This document shows, piece after piece, positions 49,862 through 58,962 of a stretch of 64,000 nucleotides of DNA. The notes below the pieces were generated by a model. The model had not been told where the DNA came from. It searched no databases and was given only the letters and a program-made list of their open reading frames with translations. Position 1 is the first letter of the stretch; each line of letters begins with the position of its first letter. The position numbers were made by a program, and so were the translations under genes. This DNA comes from an uncultured Parabacteroides sp. GTDB lineage: Bacteria; Bacteroidota; Bacteroidia; Bacteroidales; Tannerellaceae. Where the stretch lies: the NCBI GenBank assembly GCA_949296075.1, contig CASFNG010000001.1, positions 1 through 64,000 on the forward strand. Direction: 5' to 3'.

Positions 49862-52800
49862 TTAATAATCTTTTTGCATCTCGGCTATCTTTTGTTGGAG
49901 CTTCCGCATCTGCTCTTCCTGCAACACCTTCTTGTACTCGATCGGGACTACCTGTATGAATTCGTCCACGTACTTGTTCCAGTGATCCAGCATCATTCCC
50001 GCCAGATGGCTGCCGGTATAATGGTAATGTTTGCGGATCAGTTCATGTAATTCCTTCCGCGAGGAGCTGTCCTCGATCAGGGACAATTCTACCATCTCCA
50101 TGTTGCAGAAGTAGTCGAAGTCCCCGTTCCGGTTCCATACATACGCTACGCCGCCGCTCATTCCCGCGGCGAAGTTCCGGCCAGTCTCGCCCAATACGAC
50201 CACTCGCCCTCCTGTCATGTACTCGCAACAATGATCCCCCACGCCCTCAACGACAGCGATGGCTCCCGAGTTCCGCACGCAAAAACGTTCCCCTACCCGG
50301 CCATTGATATAGACCTCTCCACCGGTCGCCCCGTATAAGAGGGTGTTGCCCGCTATCGTGTTCTCCTCGGCTATGAAGGTGGAACGCACAGGAGGCATCA
50401 GACTGATCCGTCCTCCGCTTAGGCCTTTCCCTAAATAATCGTTCGCCTCGCCTTCCAACCGGAAATGGACGCCATGTACCAAGAAAGCCCCGAAGCTCTG
50501 CCCGGCCGATCCCTTGAACTTGATGTTTAACGTATTCTCGGGAAGTCCCTCGTTGCCGTACCGTTTCGCGATCGTTCCTGACAACATCGCCCCGACAGAG
50601 CGATCCGTGTTGGTGATGGTGTAGTCCAAGGAAACTTCCTGCCCTGCCTCGATCGCCGCCTGAGCGTGGCGGATGATGTCCACGTCTTTTACGTGATCTA
50701 TCTGATGCGCCTGCCCTGTTTGCTGACGAATCGCCTGCTTAGGCTCCGGATCCGGGAAATGAATCAGTCGGCTGAGGTCAAGCAAGTCGTGTTTCTCTAT
50801 GCCGTCAGACGGCTTTCTGAGCAACAGATCGGAACGTCCGATGAGATCTTCCAGCCGGGTATAGCCCAACTCGGCGAGATATTCTCGCACCTCCCGCGCC
50901 AAGAAGGTGAAGAAGTTTACCAGATATTCCTGACGCCCGTGGAAACGCTTGCGCAGCTCCTCATCCTGCGTGGCTACACCTACCGGACAAGTGTTCAGAT
51001 GGCATTTGCGCATCATCACGCAGCCAAGAACAATCAACGCGGAAGTGGCGAAGCCAAATTCCTCGGCTCCTAACATCGCCATGATCACGATGTCGCGCCC
51101 TGTCTTCAGCTGTCCGTCCGTTTGTAGGCGTATCTGTCCGCGAAGTCCGTTCAGCACTAAAGTCTGTTGTGTCTCGGATAGTCCTAATTCCGGCGGTAAA
51201 CCTGCATAACGGATGGAGCTGATAGGGGAGGCTCCTGTACCACCTTCCGCCCCGGAGATGATGATTCGGTCCGCCTTTGCCTTGGTTACGCCGGCGGCGA
51301 TTGTACCTACGCCGCTCTCCGCTACCAACTTCACGCTGATCTCGGCTTGAGGATTCACGTTTTTCAGGTCGAAAATCAACTGTGCCAAGTCCTCTATGGA
51401 GTAAATGTCGTGGTGCGGTGGCGGGGAAATCAAGGATATTCCCGGAATGGAGTGACGTGTTCGCGCGATGATGTCGTTCACCTTATAACCGGGAAGTTGC
51501 CCTCCCTCGCCCGGTTTCGCCCCTTGCGCCACCTTAATCTGTATCTCATCCGCGTTGACAAGGTACGCTGTTGTCACGCCGAATCGCCCGGAAGCTACCT
51601 GCTTGATGGCCGATCGGAGCGAGGAACCATCCGGTTGCGGAAGAAAACGGGCGGTATCCTCGCCTCCTTCGCCCGTGTTGCTTCGCCCATGTATCCTGTT
51701 CATCGCCAAAGCGATGGTCTCGTGCGCTTCCTTGCTGATCGAACCGAAACTCATCGCTCCCGTGACGAAGCGTCGCATGATCGCTTCCTCTGGTTCCACA
51801 CGTTCCAAGGGAATCGGCGTACGTTGCTTGAACGTCAGGAAATCCCGCAGGAATATCGGATGCTCCTTCTCGTCGATGGCGCGGGTATACTCCTTGAACT
51901 TTTGGTAACTACCCAAACGAGTGGCTAATTGTAAGGTGGATATTGTCTCCGGGTTCCAGGCGTGTTTTTCCCCGTCTTTCCGGAAAGCGTAGATCCCTTC
52001 GTGAGCGAGCAACTCCTCCACGGGCCGGAGGAATGCTTTCTTGTGCAAGGTGATCACGTCCTTGGCGATCTCCTCCAAGCCTATTCCCCCGATCGCGCTG
52101 GTTGTCCCGCCGAAATAGGCAGTGGTCAGCTCTTGGCTGAGCCCGACGGCCTCGAAGAGTCGCGCCCCCCGATAGCTGCGTATCGTACTGATCCCCATCT
52201 TGCTCATGACCTTGAACAGCCCTTTGCAGACAGCCTTGACGTAATTCCGCTCGGCCGTATCGTAATCAAGCTGGATCTCCCGCTTCTCCACTAACTCATC
52301 CAAGATGGCGAATGCCATATACGGGTTGATGGCACTGGCTCCATATCCCAATAAGAGCGCGGCGTGCATCACCTCTCGCATCTCGCCCGTCTCCACCACC
52401 AAGGCGGTTTGTACCCTTTTCTGCACGGAGATCAGGTGCTGATGTACGGCGCTAACCGCCAGGAGAGACGGGATGCCCGCCCATCGCTCATTTACTCCCC
52501 GGTCGCTAAGTATGATATAGTTCACCCCCTCGTCAACGGAGCGTTCCGCCGATTTGCAAAGCTCATGGAGCGCGGATTTCAGTCCGCTCGCCCCCTTTTC
52601 CGCCTCGAACAGCATAGGCAGCTTGACGCTCTTGAATCCCTTGTAACGGATGTTGCACAAGATGTCCAGTTGGGTGTTGGTCAGGATCGGATGGTTCAGG
52701 CGAACCATCTTGCAATGGCTCTCGTTTGGGGTCAACAGGTTATCGCCTACGGCACCGATGTATTCCGTAAGGCTCATCACGAGCTCTTCCCGTATCGGGT

Positions 52801-54373
52801 CGATCGGCGGGTTCGTCACTTGCGCGAATTGCTGGCGGAAATAGTTGTAGAGTAACTGTGGACGTCCCGATAATACCGCCAGCGGGGTGTCGTTGCCCAT
52901 CGACCCGATCGGCTCCACGCCGGTGGTACACATCGGCGTGATGATCCGCTCGATGTCTTCCCGGCTGTATCCGAACGCCCGGGCCAATCGCCTGTACTCT
53001 TCCACCTTATGAGGCACTTTGCGCCCCGATCGCAGCTCGTCCAGCTCTACCCTGTTCTTCTCCAACCAGGTCCGGTACGGCTGTTCTCCCGCCAAACGAG
53101 CCTTGATCTCGCTGTCGTAGAGGATCTCTCCCCGTTCGGTGTCGATCAGCAAGATCTTGCCCGGCTGGAGTCGTCCTTTCTCCTTGATCTCGTTCGGCTC
53201 GAAATCCATGACACCCACCTCCGAGGCCACCACCATCATGTCGTGCTTGGTGATCAGGTAGCGTGCAGGTCGTAACCCATTCCTGTCCAGCATCCCTCCG
53301 GCATACCGTCCGTCGCTGAACAAGAGGGCGGCGGGGCCGTCCCAAGGTTCCATCAAGATAGAATGATATTCGTAGAAAGCTTTCAGTTCTTCCGAGATCG
53401 GGTTTTTCTCGTTGAAGCTCTCCGGGATCAACATCGCCATCGCGTGTGGCAGGCTCATCCCCGATGCCACGAAGAATTCCAGCACGTTGTCGAGCGAGGC
53501 GCTGTCGCTCATCCCCGGTTGGATGATTGGGCGTATCTCCCGTATGTCCGGTATCCGTCCCGACGACAATACGCTTTCGCGCGCCTCCATCCAGCCCCGG
53601 TTTCCCCGGATGGTGTTGATCTCCCCATTGTGCGCCAGCAATCGGAAAGGTTGCGCCAAGCTCCAAGTGGGGAAGGTGTTGGTGCTGAAGCGCGAGTGCA
53701 CCAGTGCCAGCCCGCTGGTGAAATAGGGCTGTGTCAAGTCGGGGAAGTAATGCCTCAGTTGCATCGATTCCAGCATCCCTTTGTACACGATATTGCGTGT
53801 GGAGAGCGAGGCGATGTAGAAATCCCCCTTATCGGGGAGATCGCTTTCCGCCACCTTTTTCTCCACCCTTTTTCGGATAAGGTAGAGCTTCAGCTCCAGA
53901 TCCTGCTGGTCGTTGCAGCCGATGATGAAGAGCTGCTTGATCTCCGGCTCGGTCTCCCTTGCGTTTTTCCCTAATATCTCGGAGCGTACCGGCACCTTCC
54001 GCAGGTGCATCAAGGTCAGTCCCTCTTTCTCGATCTCCTCGATCAAGATGCTGAGCACGTGCGCCTGCTGGTTCTCCTCTTTGGGAAGGAACACCAATCC
54101 GGATCCGTATTTCCCTTTCTCCGGGACCGGTATACCCTGCAATAGGATGAACTCGTGAGGGATCTGCAACATGATCCCCGCCCCGTCGCCTGTCTTATTG
54201 GCTCCCTCGGCACCCCGGTGACGCATATTCTCCAATACCCGTAAGGCCGATTCCACGAGATCATGCGATTTCTCCCCGTGGATATTGACCAGCATCCCCA
54301 CGCCGCAGGCATCATGCTCGTAGGAGGGATCGTATAATCCTCTTGCTGTATTAAAATGATTTCTGTTTTTCAT
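49862..54373 (-). CDS. gltB: Glutamate synthase large subunit
   Basis: GltB releases ammonia from glutamine and makes glutamate from 2-oxoglutarate. At 1503 residues all parts are present. The glutaminase nucleophile would be C23 after removal of a propeptide (EHDACGVGMLVN). Then come the central domain, the FMN-binding synthase domain (GEGGQLPGYKVNDIIARTRHSIPG; GAEGGTGASP), the 3Fe-4S motif CVMMRKCHLNTCPVGVATQ near 1114, and the C-terminal beta-helix. First gene of gltB-gltD-asnB. Nitrogen control is expected but no operator was identified. Confidence 0.98.
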   Translation of the reverse strand: MKNRNHFNTARGLYDPSYEHDACGVGMLVNIHGEKSHDLVESALRVLENMRHRGAEGANKTGDGAGIMLQIPHEFILLQGIPVPEKGKYGSGLVFLPKEENQQAHVLSILIEEIEKEGLTLMHLRKVPVRSEILGKNARETEPEIKQLFIIGCNDQQDLELKLYLIRKRVEKKVAESDLPDKGDFYIASLSTRNIVYKGMLESMQLRHYFPDLTQPYFTSGLALVHSRFSTNTFPTWSLAQPFRLLAHNGEINTIRGNRGWMEARESVLSSGRIPDIREIRPIIQPGMSDSASLDNVLEFFVASGMSLPHAMAMLIPESFNEKNPISEELKAFYEYHSILMEPWDGPAALLFSDGRYAGGMLDRNGLRPARYLITKHDMMVVASEVGVMDFEPNEIKEKGRLQPGKILLIDTERGEILYDSEIKARLAGEQPYRTWLEKNRVELDELRSGRKVPHKVEEYRRLARAFGYSREDIERIITPMCTTGVEPIGSMGNDTPLAVLSGRPQLLYNYFRQQFAQVTNPPIDPIREELVMSLTEYIGAVGDNLLTPNESHCKMVRLNHPILTNTQLDILCNIRYKGFKSVKLPMLFEAEKGASGLKSALHELCKSAERSVDEGVNYIILSDRGVNERWAGIPSLLAVSAVHQHLISVQKRVQTALVVETGEMREVMHAALLLGYGASAINPYMAFAILDELVEKREIQLDYDTAERNYVKAVCKGLFKVMSKMGISTIRSYRGARLFEAVGLSQELTTAYFGGTTSAIGGIGLEEIAKDVITLHKKAFLRPVEELLAHEGIYAFRKDGEKHAWNPETISTLQLATRLGSYQKFKEYTRAIDEKEHPIFLRDFLTFKQRTPIPLERVEPEEAIMRRFVTGAMSFGSISKEAHETIALAMNRIHGRSNTGEGGEDTARFLPQPDGSSLRSAIKQVASGRFGVTTAYLVNADEIQIKVAQGAKPGEGGQLPGYKVNDIIARTRHSIPGISLISPPPHHDIYSIEDLAQLIFDLKNVNPQAEISVKLVAESGVGTIAAGVTKAKADRIIISGAEGGTGASPISSIRYAGLPPELGLSETQQTLVLNGLRGQIRLQTDGQLKTGRDIVIMAMLGAEEFGFATSALIVLGCVMMRKCHLNTCPVGVATQDEELRKRFHGRQEYLVNFFTFLAREVREYLAELGYTRLEDLIGRSDLLLRKPSDGIEKHDLLDLSRLIHFPDPEPKQAIRQQTGQAHQIDHVKDVDIIRHAQAAIEAGQEVSLDYTITNTDRSVGAMLSGTIAKRYGNEGLPENTLNIKFKGSAGQSFGAFLVHGVHFRLEGEANDYLGKGLSGGRISLMPPVRSTFIAEENTIAGNTLLYGATGGEVYINGRVGERFCVRNSGAIAVVEGVGDHCCEYMTGGRVVVLGETGRNFAAGMSGGVAYVWNRNGDFDYFCNMEMVELSLIEDSSSRKELHELIRKHYHYTGSHLAGMMLDHWNKYVDEFIQVVPIEYKKVLQEEQMRKLQQKIAEMQKDY

Positions 54374-54603
54374 TAATTGTTTTATAATGATAATTATTTA
54401 CTTATTTCTCTTTCTTTTTGTCTTGCAAATATAGATATTAATATCTTATTGAAAATATCGAAAGGAAAGTGTAGCCGAGAAAATGTAGATCGAAAGGATT
54501 TGATGTTTTATTTTGAAACTAAAATATTGGTTTTAGTTTATATTTGAATGTAAATAAGCCATTTTAGTTAATAATTTTAATCTGTATCTGACCTAAGGAT
54601 TAA
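54374..54603 (-). promoter_or_regulatory. Leader and promoter region of gltB
   Basis: TATATTTG (54426-54433 on the minus strand) is a perfect -7 box 53 bases before gltB. TTTC at 54451-54454 is a weak -33 candidate at 17 bases. The rest (54460-54600) is AT-rich with alternating TTTTAG/TAAAAT-like patches (AACTAAAATATTGGTTTTAGTT at 54518-54539 is a dyad) that could bind a regulator. No gene is visible. Confidence 0.5.
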
Positions 54604-54643
54604 AAAAACACCGTCACGCTTTCGTGAAAGCATGACGGTGTTT
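54604..54643 (-). terminator. Terminator of the DUF3843 gene
   Basis: AAACACCGTCA and GCTTTC arms pair with GAAAGC and TGACGGTGTTT around GTG, one mismatch. T-run on the minus strand. A very stable hairpin. Confidence 0.9.
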
Positions 54644-54675
54644 CGTGAAATCTATCGTGATGTCCCTGTCAGGGG

Positions 54676-55941
54676 TTAAGCCTCTTCCCGGATGAAGTAG
54701 CGGGTGAGGAAGCGCCAGTTGTCTTGGATAATGGCTTTTCCCCGCTCCTCACTTTTCAAGCTCTTGGTCTGCGCGTCGGCGAGCATCCCTTTCTCCATCA
54801 GCTGTTCCAGCATCGGTACGCTGCAATGTTTCACGATAAAGAAGGAAAGCGCCTGCTTGGCGGCCCGTTTCGGGTCGTAGAAGGGATTATTCTCGTCCTT
54901 TATCAGCTCCACGTCGCGGGTCAAGATCTGCGCCCCGTCTTGCGGAGTGGCGTAGATCGCCAGCTTCTTCCCTTTCCAGTCGGCGGGCATATTGAAGCGA
55001 TCGGCGGGGATCAATCCGGAAGTCTCGGTGATGAAGGTACGTGCGTCTTCCGCCTTGTCGAAATAAAGCAGGAGCCGGTCTTCCGCCGCCTTCCGGAACG
55101 TCTCGTATTGTTGCCTGTTCTCTTCCTGCATGTCATCGGGAAGGGTAGCCACGGACTCGTCCGCCGTGTTTTGGAACTTCTCGTGGTCAGGATGGTCGGC
55201 AGGGAGAATCATCGCCAGCCATTGCGGGGAAGTGAACCCTAACAGGGAAGTCCTGCTTGTATAGGCCATGATCCCGTGGCAATTGATGAGCAGGTTGTTG
55301 AGTTGTTGCTGGTTGAGGTTCGACTCCTCTTCCCAGCGTTCATGCGCGAAGTCGCTCAGCTCGCGTCCCGATTCCGGCAGTAGATAGGATTCGTAGTGGA
55401 ACCATTGCAGCAGTCGTTCGTAATCCTCTTGCTTGTCGTAGCGGGTCTCGGGAGCGAACAGCCTGCTCATGTAGGGATTCTCGGGCGCTACGGTCCACTC
55501 CTTGCTGAGCAGCTCGTAGATGAGGAGCCCGGTAGATTCGTTCGCGGGATTGTCAGGGCTTACGAAAGTCCCCTTACGGTATCCGTGGTACTGCTGGGTA
55601 TAATGCCAGAGCAGGAAGCGGATGTCCTCCAGGTTCACCTCGTCGTCGTAATAATAATCGTCGGGGGTATAGAAAGGGAGGTACTTCCCGTATAGTTTCT
55701 TATGGGTAAGGATGAATGTTCGCCAAGCGCCCATGCCGGAGATCACGTCCTCGAAGTAGGCGGCCATGCGGATACATATCTGCTTGGTCTCGTCGTCGGT
55801 GAACGAGTTGATCAGCTCGGTCTTCTCCATGATCTCGTAAATCCGGTTGGCGATCCCAGTATAATAGGAATCGATGGGCGTACTTTGTTTATAGGGGTGC
55901 AATTGCAACCAATCTTTCGGGAAAATCTTGATGTTCTTCAT
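54676..55941 (-). CDS. DUF3843 protein
   Basis: A 421-residue soluble protein without signal peptide, in a family (DUF3843) confined to Bacteroidota as far as I know. It starts IFPKDWLQLHPYKQSTPIDSYYTGIANRIYEI and is mostly helical, with VISGMGAWRTFILTHKKLYGKYLPFY near 68-93 and HPDHEKFQNTA. The C-terminal half (about 330-420) is rich in charged helices and ends FLTRYFIREEA. No catalytic motif is evident. Monocistronic, with its own promoter and terminator. Function unknown. Confidence 0.85.
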   Translation of the reverse strand: MKNIKIFPKDWLQLHPYKQSTPIDSYYTGIANRIYEIMEKTELINSFTDDETKQICIRMAAYFEDVISGMGAWRTFILTHKKLYGKYLPFYTPDDYYYDDEVNLEDIRFLLWHYTQQYHGYRKGTFVSPDNPANESTGLLIYELLSKEWTVAPENPYMSRLFAPETRYDKQEDYERLLQWFHYESYLLPESGRELSDFAHERWEEESNLNQQQLNNLLINCHGIMAYTSRTSLLGFTSPQWLAMILPADHPDHEKFQNTADESVATLPDDMQEENRQQYETFRKAAEDRLLLYFDKAEDARTFITETSGLIPADRFNMPADWKGKKLAIYATPQDGAQILTRDVELIKDENNPFYDPKRAAKQALSFFIVKHCSVPMLEQLMEKGMLADAQTKSLKSEERGKAIIQDNWRFLTRYFIREEA

Positions 55942-55964
55942 GTCCTTTTTATCTGTTAGGGCTA

Positions 55965-55972
55965 CAAATGTA
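55965..55972 (-). promoter_or_regulatory. -7 box of the DUF3843 gene
   Basis: TACATTTG on the minus strand 24 bases before the start; CTTG 18 bases upstream is a partial -33 box. Confidence 0.55.
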
Positions 55973-56087
55973 GCAAAAAAGCGGATATGGCAAGCGGTAG
56001 CCGGCGTGCTTTAAGGTTGTCACGGGATTGTAACGGGGATTGCCGGGAATGTTACGTTTGCTAAACAAGTTTGAAATACCCCTCCCT

Positions 56088-56095
56088 TAGCTTTG
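56088..56095 (+). promoter_or_regulatory. -7 box of the receptor/lipoprotein operon
   Basis: TAGCTTTG is a perfect -7 box 32 bases before the receptor ATG. Two TTTG boxes lie 14 and 27 bases upstream, neither at the usual spacing, which suggests an activator. Confidence 0.5.
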
Positions 56096-56126
56096 CTGCC
56101 GAAAACAATATAGGGTATAATTGAAA

Positions 56127-58922
56127 ATGGGAAAAACAGCAAAAGGCAATAGATTGAGAAAATTGAGCCTCCTTCTGGCAGGGATCCTCCTGCCGTTGTC
56201 GCTTTGGGCGCAGACAGGTGAGATCTGCGGAACAGTGACAGACGCCAAGCTAAAAGAACCGCTGATCGGGGCCTCTGTGGTGATCGAGGGGACTACCATC
56301 GGGACGTTCACCGATATTGACGGTAATTTCCGTATTGAACAGGTTCAGCCGGGCACTTATACGGTGGCTGTCTCGTATGTTTCCTATCAGTCCCGCACGG
56401 TCAAGGACGTGCCCGTGGTTGCCCGGCAGGAAGCCGTGCTAAACGTAGAGCTGAGCGACGCGGACTTGCAACTCCAGAACGTGGTGGTCGTGGCGCAACG
56501 TAAGTTAGGGACCGAGATGGCGGTGCTGAACACGGTACGGAAGAGCCTGCCGGTCATGAGCGGTATCTCCGCCCAACAGATCAGCAAGACGCAAGATAGC
56601 GACGCGGCCGAGGTACTTCGGCGTATCCCGGGCATCACGATCGTGGATGATCGCTTTGTCGTGGTGAGGGGATTGGCCCAGCGCTATAATAATGTATGGT
56701 TGAACAACGCGATCACGCCCTCCAGCGAGACCGACAGCCGTGCGTTCTCGTTTGATGTGTTACCTTCCTCCTTGATCGACAATATGATGGTCTATAAAAG
56801 CCCGTCAGCTGAGCTTCCGGCGGATTTCTCGGGGGGCTTCATCCGGGTGTTGACGAAAAATATCCCTGAAGGCAATGCGTTTAATATCTCTTATCAGGCG
56901 GGGTTTAACACGAACTCGGCTTTCCGCGACTTTCAACTGACGAAGGGGAGCGCGGCGGATTACTTTGGTTTTGGTGCGGGCTCGCGGGCATTACCTTCGG
57001 ACGCTCCAGCCCACTTGAACAATCTCTCCCCGGCGGAGGCGGCGGCGTTCACGAAACGGATCAATACCGGCTGGGGTATCCGCCATTTCACGGCTATTCC
57101 CGAGCAGAAGCTGACCTTCATGATGAATAGATCGTTCGAGATTGGCGACGTGAAGATCGGGAACGTCACGAGCCTGAACTATAGTACGGGGTATGATTAT
57201 CATGAGATGAAGAACAATAATTACCTCTCGTATGATCTGGAGGCGGACCGATCCTCGTACCGTTATCGGTATGATGACGCGTCGTTCAAGAACACGACGA
57301 AATTAGGAGCCTTGTTCAACTGGTCGTTGATGAAGGGTAACAGTAAATATGAGTTGCGCAATTTCTTCAACCAGCGAGGGACTTCCTCTTTGTCACAACG
57401 GGAAGGCACGGACTTCTACTCCGAGCAGGAGGTGCAGAAGTGGGAGTCGCTTTATACCGGGCGGACTACCTATTCCGGGCAGCTGAGCGGTGAGCATAAG
57501 CTGCGGGATGAGATCAACAAGTTGGATTGGACATTGGGCTATGCATTTGCCGCTTATAAGGAGCCGGATAGGAAGGTGGTCACTTCGTTGGATCGTTCGG
57601 GGCAGGAGGGTGCCTTGTATTATGTGTCCGACCCGAGCCGTTACTATCAGGACTTGAAGGATAACGGGGCCTCTGCCGCCTTGAATTACGAGCATACCTT
57701 CGCGGTGTCGGAGCTTTTCAAGCCGGTTTTGCATACCGGTTTGTATGGGGAGTTCAAGAAACGCGACTTCAACGCCCGACGTTTCGTGTACAATATGCTG
57801 GGAAGCGGTTATGATCGCTATGCCGATTGGGATTATAGCGAACTATTCTCCGACGACAATATCTCGGCAGACCGGATCTATATGCGGGAGAGTACGAACC
57901 GGAGCGACTCGTATGACTCGGACAATCTGCTGGGTGCCGCTTATGTGGCTGCCAAGTTGAACTGGGGGGATCGGCTCCATGCGAACGTGGGTGTCCGCAT
58001 GGAGTATTACCGGTTGCGATTGGATGGCTATGAGTCTGACGGGATCAAGCCGGTGCACTTGGACCAGAGCTCCGTGGATTTCTTCCCTTCCGTGAATCTC
58101 GCGTACAATTTGGGGGAGAAGCATCAGGTTCGCTTGGCGTATGGGCGATCCGTGAACCGGGCGGAGTTCCGCGAGATCGTGCCTTATGTCTATTACAACT
58201 TCGCCTTGGACGCGAATATCACGGGTAACGTGGAGTTGAAGAATGCTTACGCGAATAACGTGGACCTGCGCTACGAGTTTTATCCCTCGTCGGGCGAGAC
58301 GGTGACGATCGGCGGCTTCTTCAAGCGTTTTGATGATCCGATTGAGCAGACTTACATGGAGGCAGGCTCCGGGTTGCAATATACCTATCATAACGCGGAT
58401 CACGCGAGAGCGTTCGGTGTGGAGGTGGATATTAAGAAAAAACTGGACTTCATTGGTTTAAGAGGGTTGAGCCTCGTGTTCAACGGGGCGTATATCCATA
58501 GTAAGGTCTATTTCGCCGAAGGCTCGTTCGAGCGCGACCGGGCTATGCAGGGGCAATCACCTTATCTGATCAACGCGGGCCTGTTCTACCAGCATGATGA
58601 GGCGGATATATCGGCCTCGGCCTTGTTCAACCGGATAGGTCGGCGGATCGAGACAGTGGGCGTGCCGAAGCAGGATCCGAACGATGATATTCCCGATGTA
58701 TATGAGATGCCCCGCAACTCGCTCGACTTGAGTTTCTCGAAGCGATTCGGCAAGTACGTGGAGGTCAAGGCGGGGATACAGGACTTGCTGAACTCGAAAA
58801 TAGAGTTTAAGCAGTTTCTGGAACTGACGGAGGCCTCTGGAGCGAAACGGGAGGTGGAGCAGCTGATCCGCAGCTATCGGCCGGGGGTTACTTTTAACGT
58901 GGGTGTCTCCGTGAAATTCTGA
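56127..58922 (+). CDS. TonB-dependent receptor paired with a beta-helix lipoprotein
   Basis: The 931-residue receptor has a signal peptide (to LWAQ, about 29), a CarboxypepD-regulatory-like domain (about 33-118; ICGTVTDAKLKEPLIGASVVIEGT), the plug (about 150-255; QDSDAAEVLRRIPGITIVDDRFVVVRGLAQRYNNVWLNN, then LIDNMMVYKSPSAELPADFSGG) and a barrel ending with Phe (GVSVKF). No SusD gene lies next to it, so it is not a SusC/D pair. The next gene, 40 bases on, is a surface lipoprotein with an Ig-like and a beta-helix domain. Substrate unknown. I start at the ATG at 56127; a TTG two codons earlier is in frame. Confidence 0.9.
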   Translation: MGKTAKGNRLRKLSLLLAGILLPLSLWAQTGEICGTVTDAKLKEPLIGASVVIEGTTIGTFTDIDGNFRIEQVQPGTYTVAVSYVSYQSRTVKDVPVVARQEAVLNVELSDADLQLQNVVVVAQRKLGTEMAVLNTVRKSLPVMSGISAQQISKTQDSDAAEVLRRIPGITIVDDRFVVVRGLAQRYNNVWLNNAITPSSETDSRAFSFDVLPSSLIDNMMVYKSPSAELPADFSGGFIRVLTKNIPEGNAFNISYQAGFNTNSAFRDFQLTKGSAADYFGFGAGSRALPSDAPAHLNNLSPAEAAAFTKRINTGWGIRHFTAIPEQKLTFMMNRSFEIGDVKIGNVTSLNYSTGYDYHEMKNNNYLSYDLEADRSSYRYRYDDASFKNTTKLGALFNWSLMKGNSKYELRNFFNQRGTSSLSQREGTDFYSEQEVQKWESLYTGRTTYSGQLSGEHKLRDEINKLDWTLGYAFAAYKEPDRKVVTSLDRSGQEGALYYVSDPSRYYQDLKDNGASAALNYEHTFAVSELFKPVLHTGLYGEFKKRDFNARRFVYNMLGSGYDRYADWDYSELFSDDNISADRIYMRESTNRSDSYDSDNLLGAAYVAAKLNWGDRLHANVGVRMEYYRLRLDGYESDGIKPVHLDQSSVDFFPSVNLAYNLGEKHQVRLAYGRSVNRAEFREIVPYVYYNFALDANITGNVELKNAYANNVDLRYEFYPSSGETVTIGGFFKRFDDPIEQTYMEAGSGLQYTYHNADHARAFGVEVDIKKKLDFIGLRGLSLVFNGAYIHSKVYFAEGSFERDRAMQGQSPYLINAGLFYQHDEADISASALFNRIGRRIETVGVPKQDPNDDIPDVYEMPRNSLDLSFSKRFGKYVEVKAGIQDLLNSKIEFKQFLELTEASGAKREVEQLIRSYRPGVTFNVGVSVKF

Positions 58923-58962
58923 CGGACATTTTATTAAAACTACTACATAAATTAGTGAACTT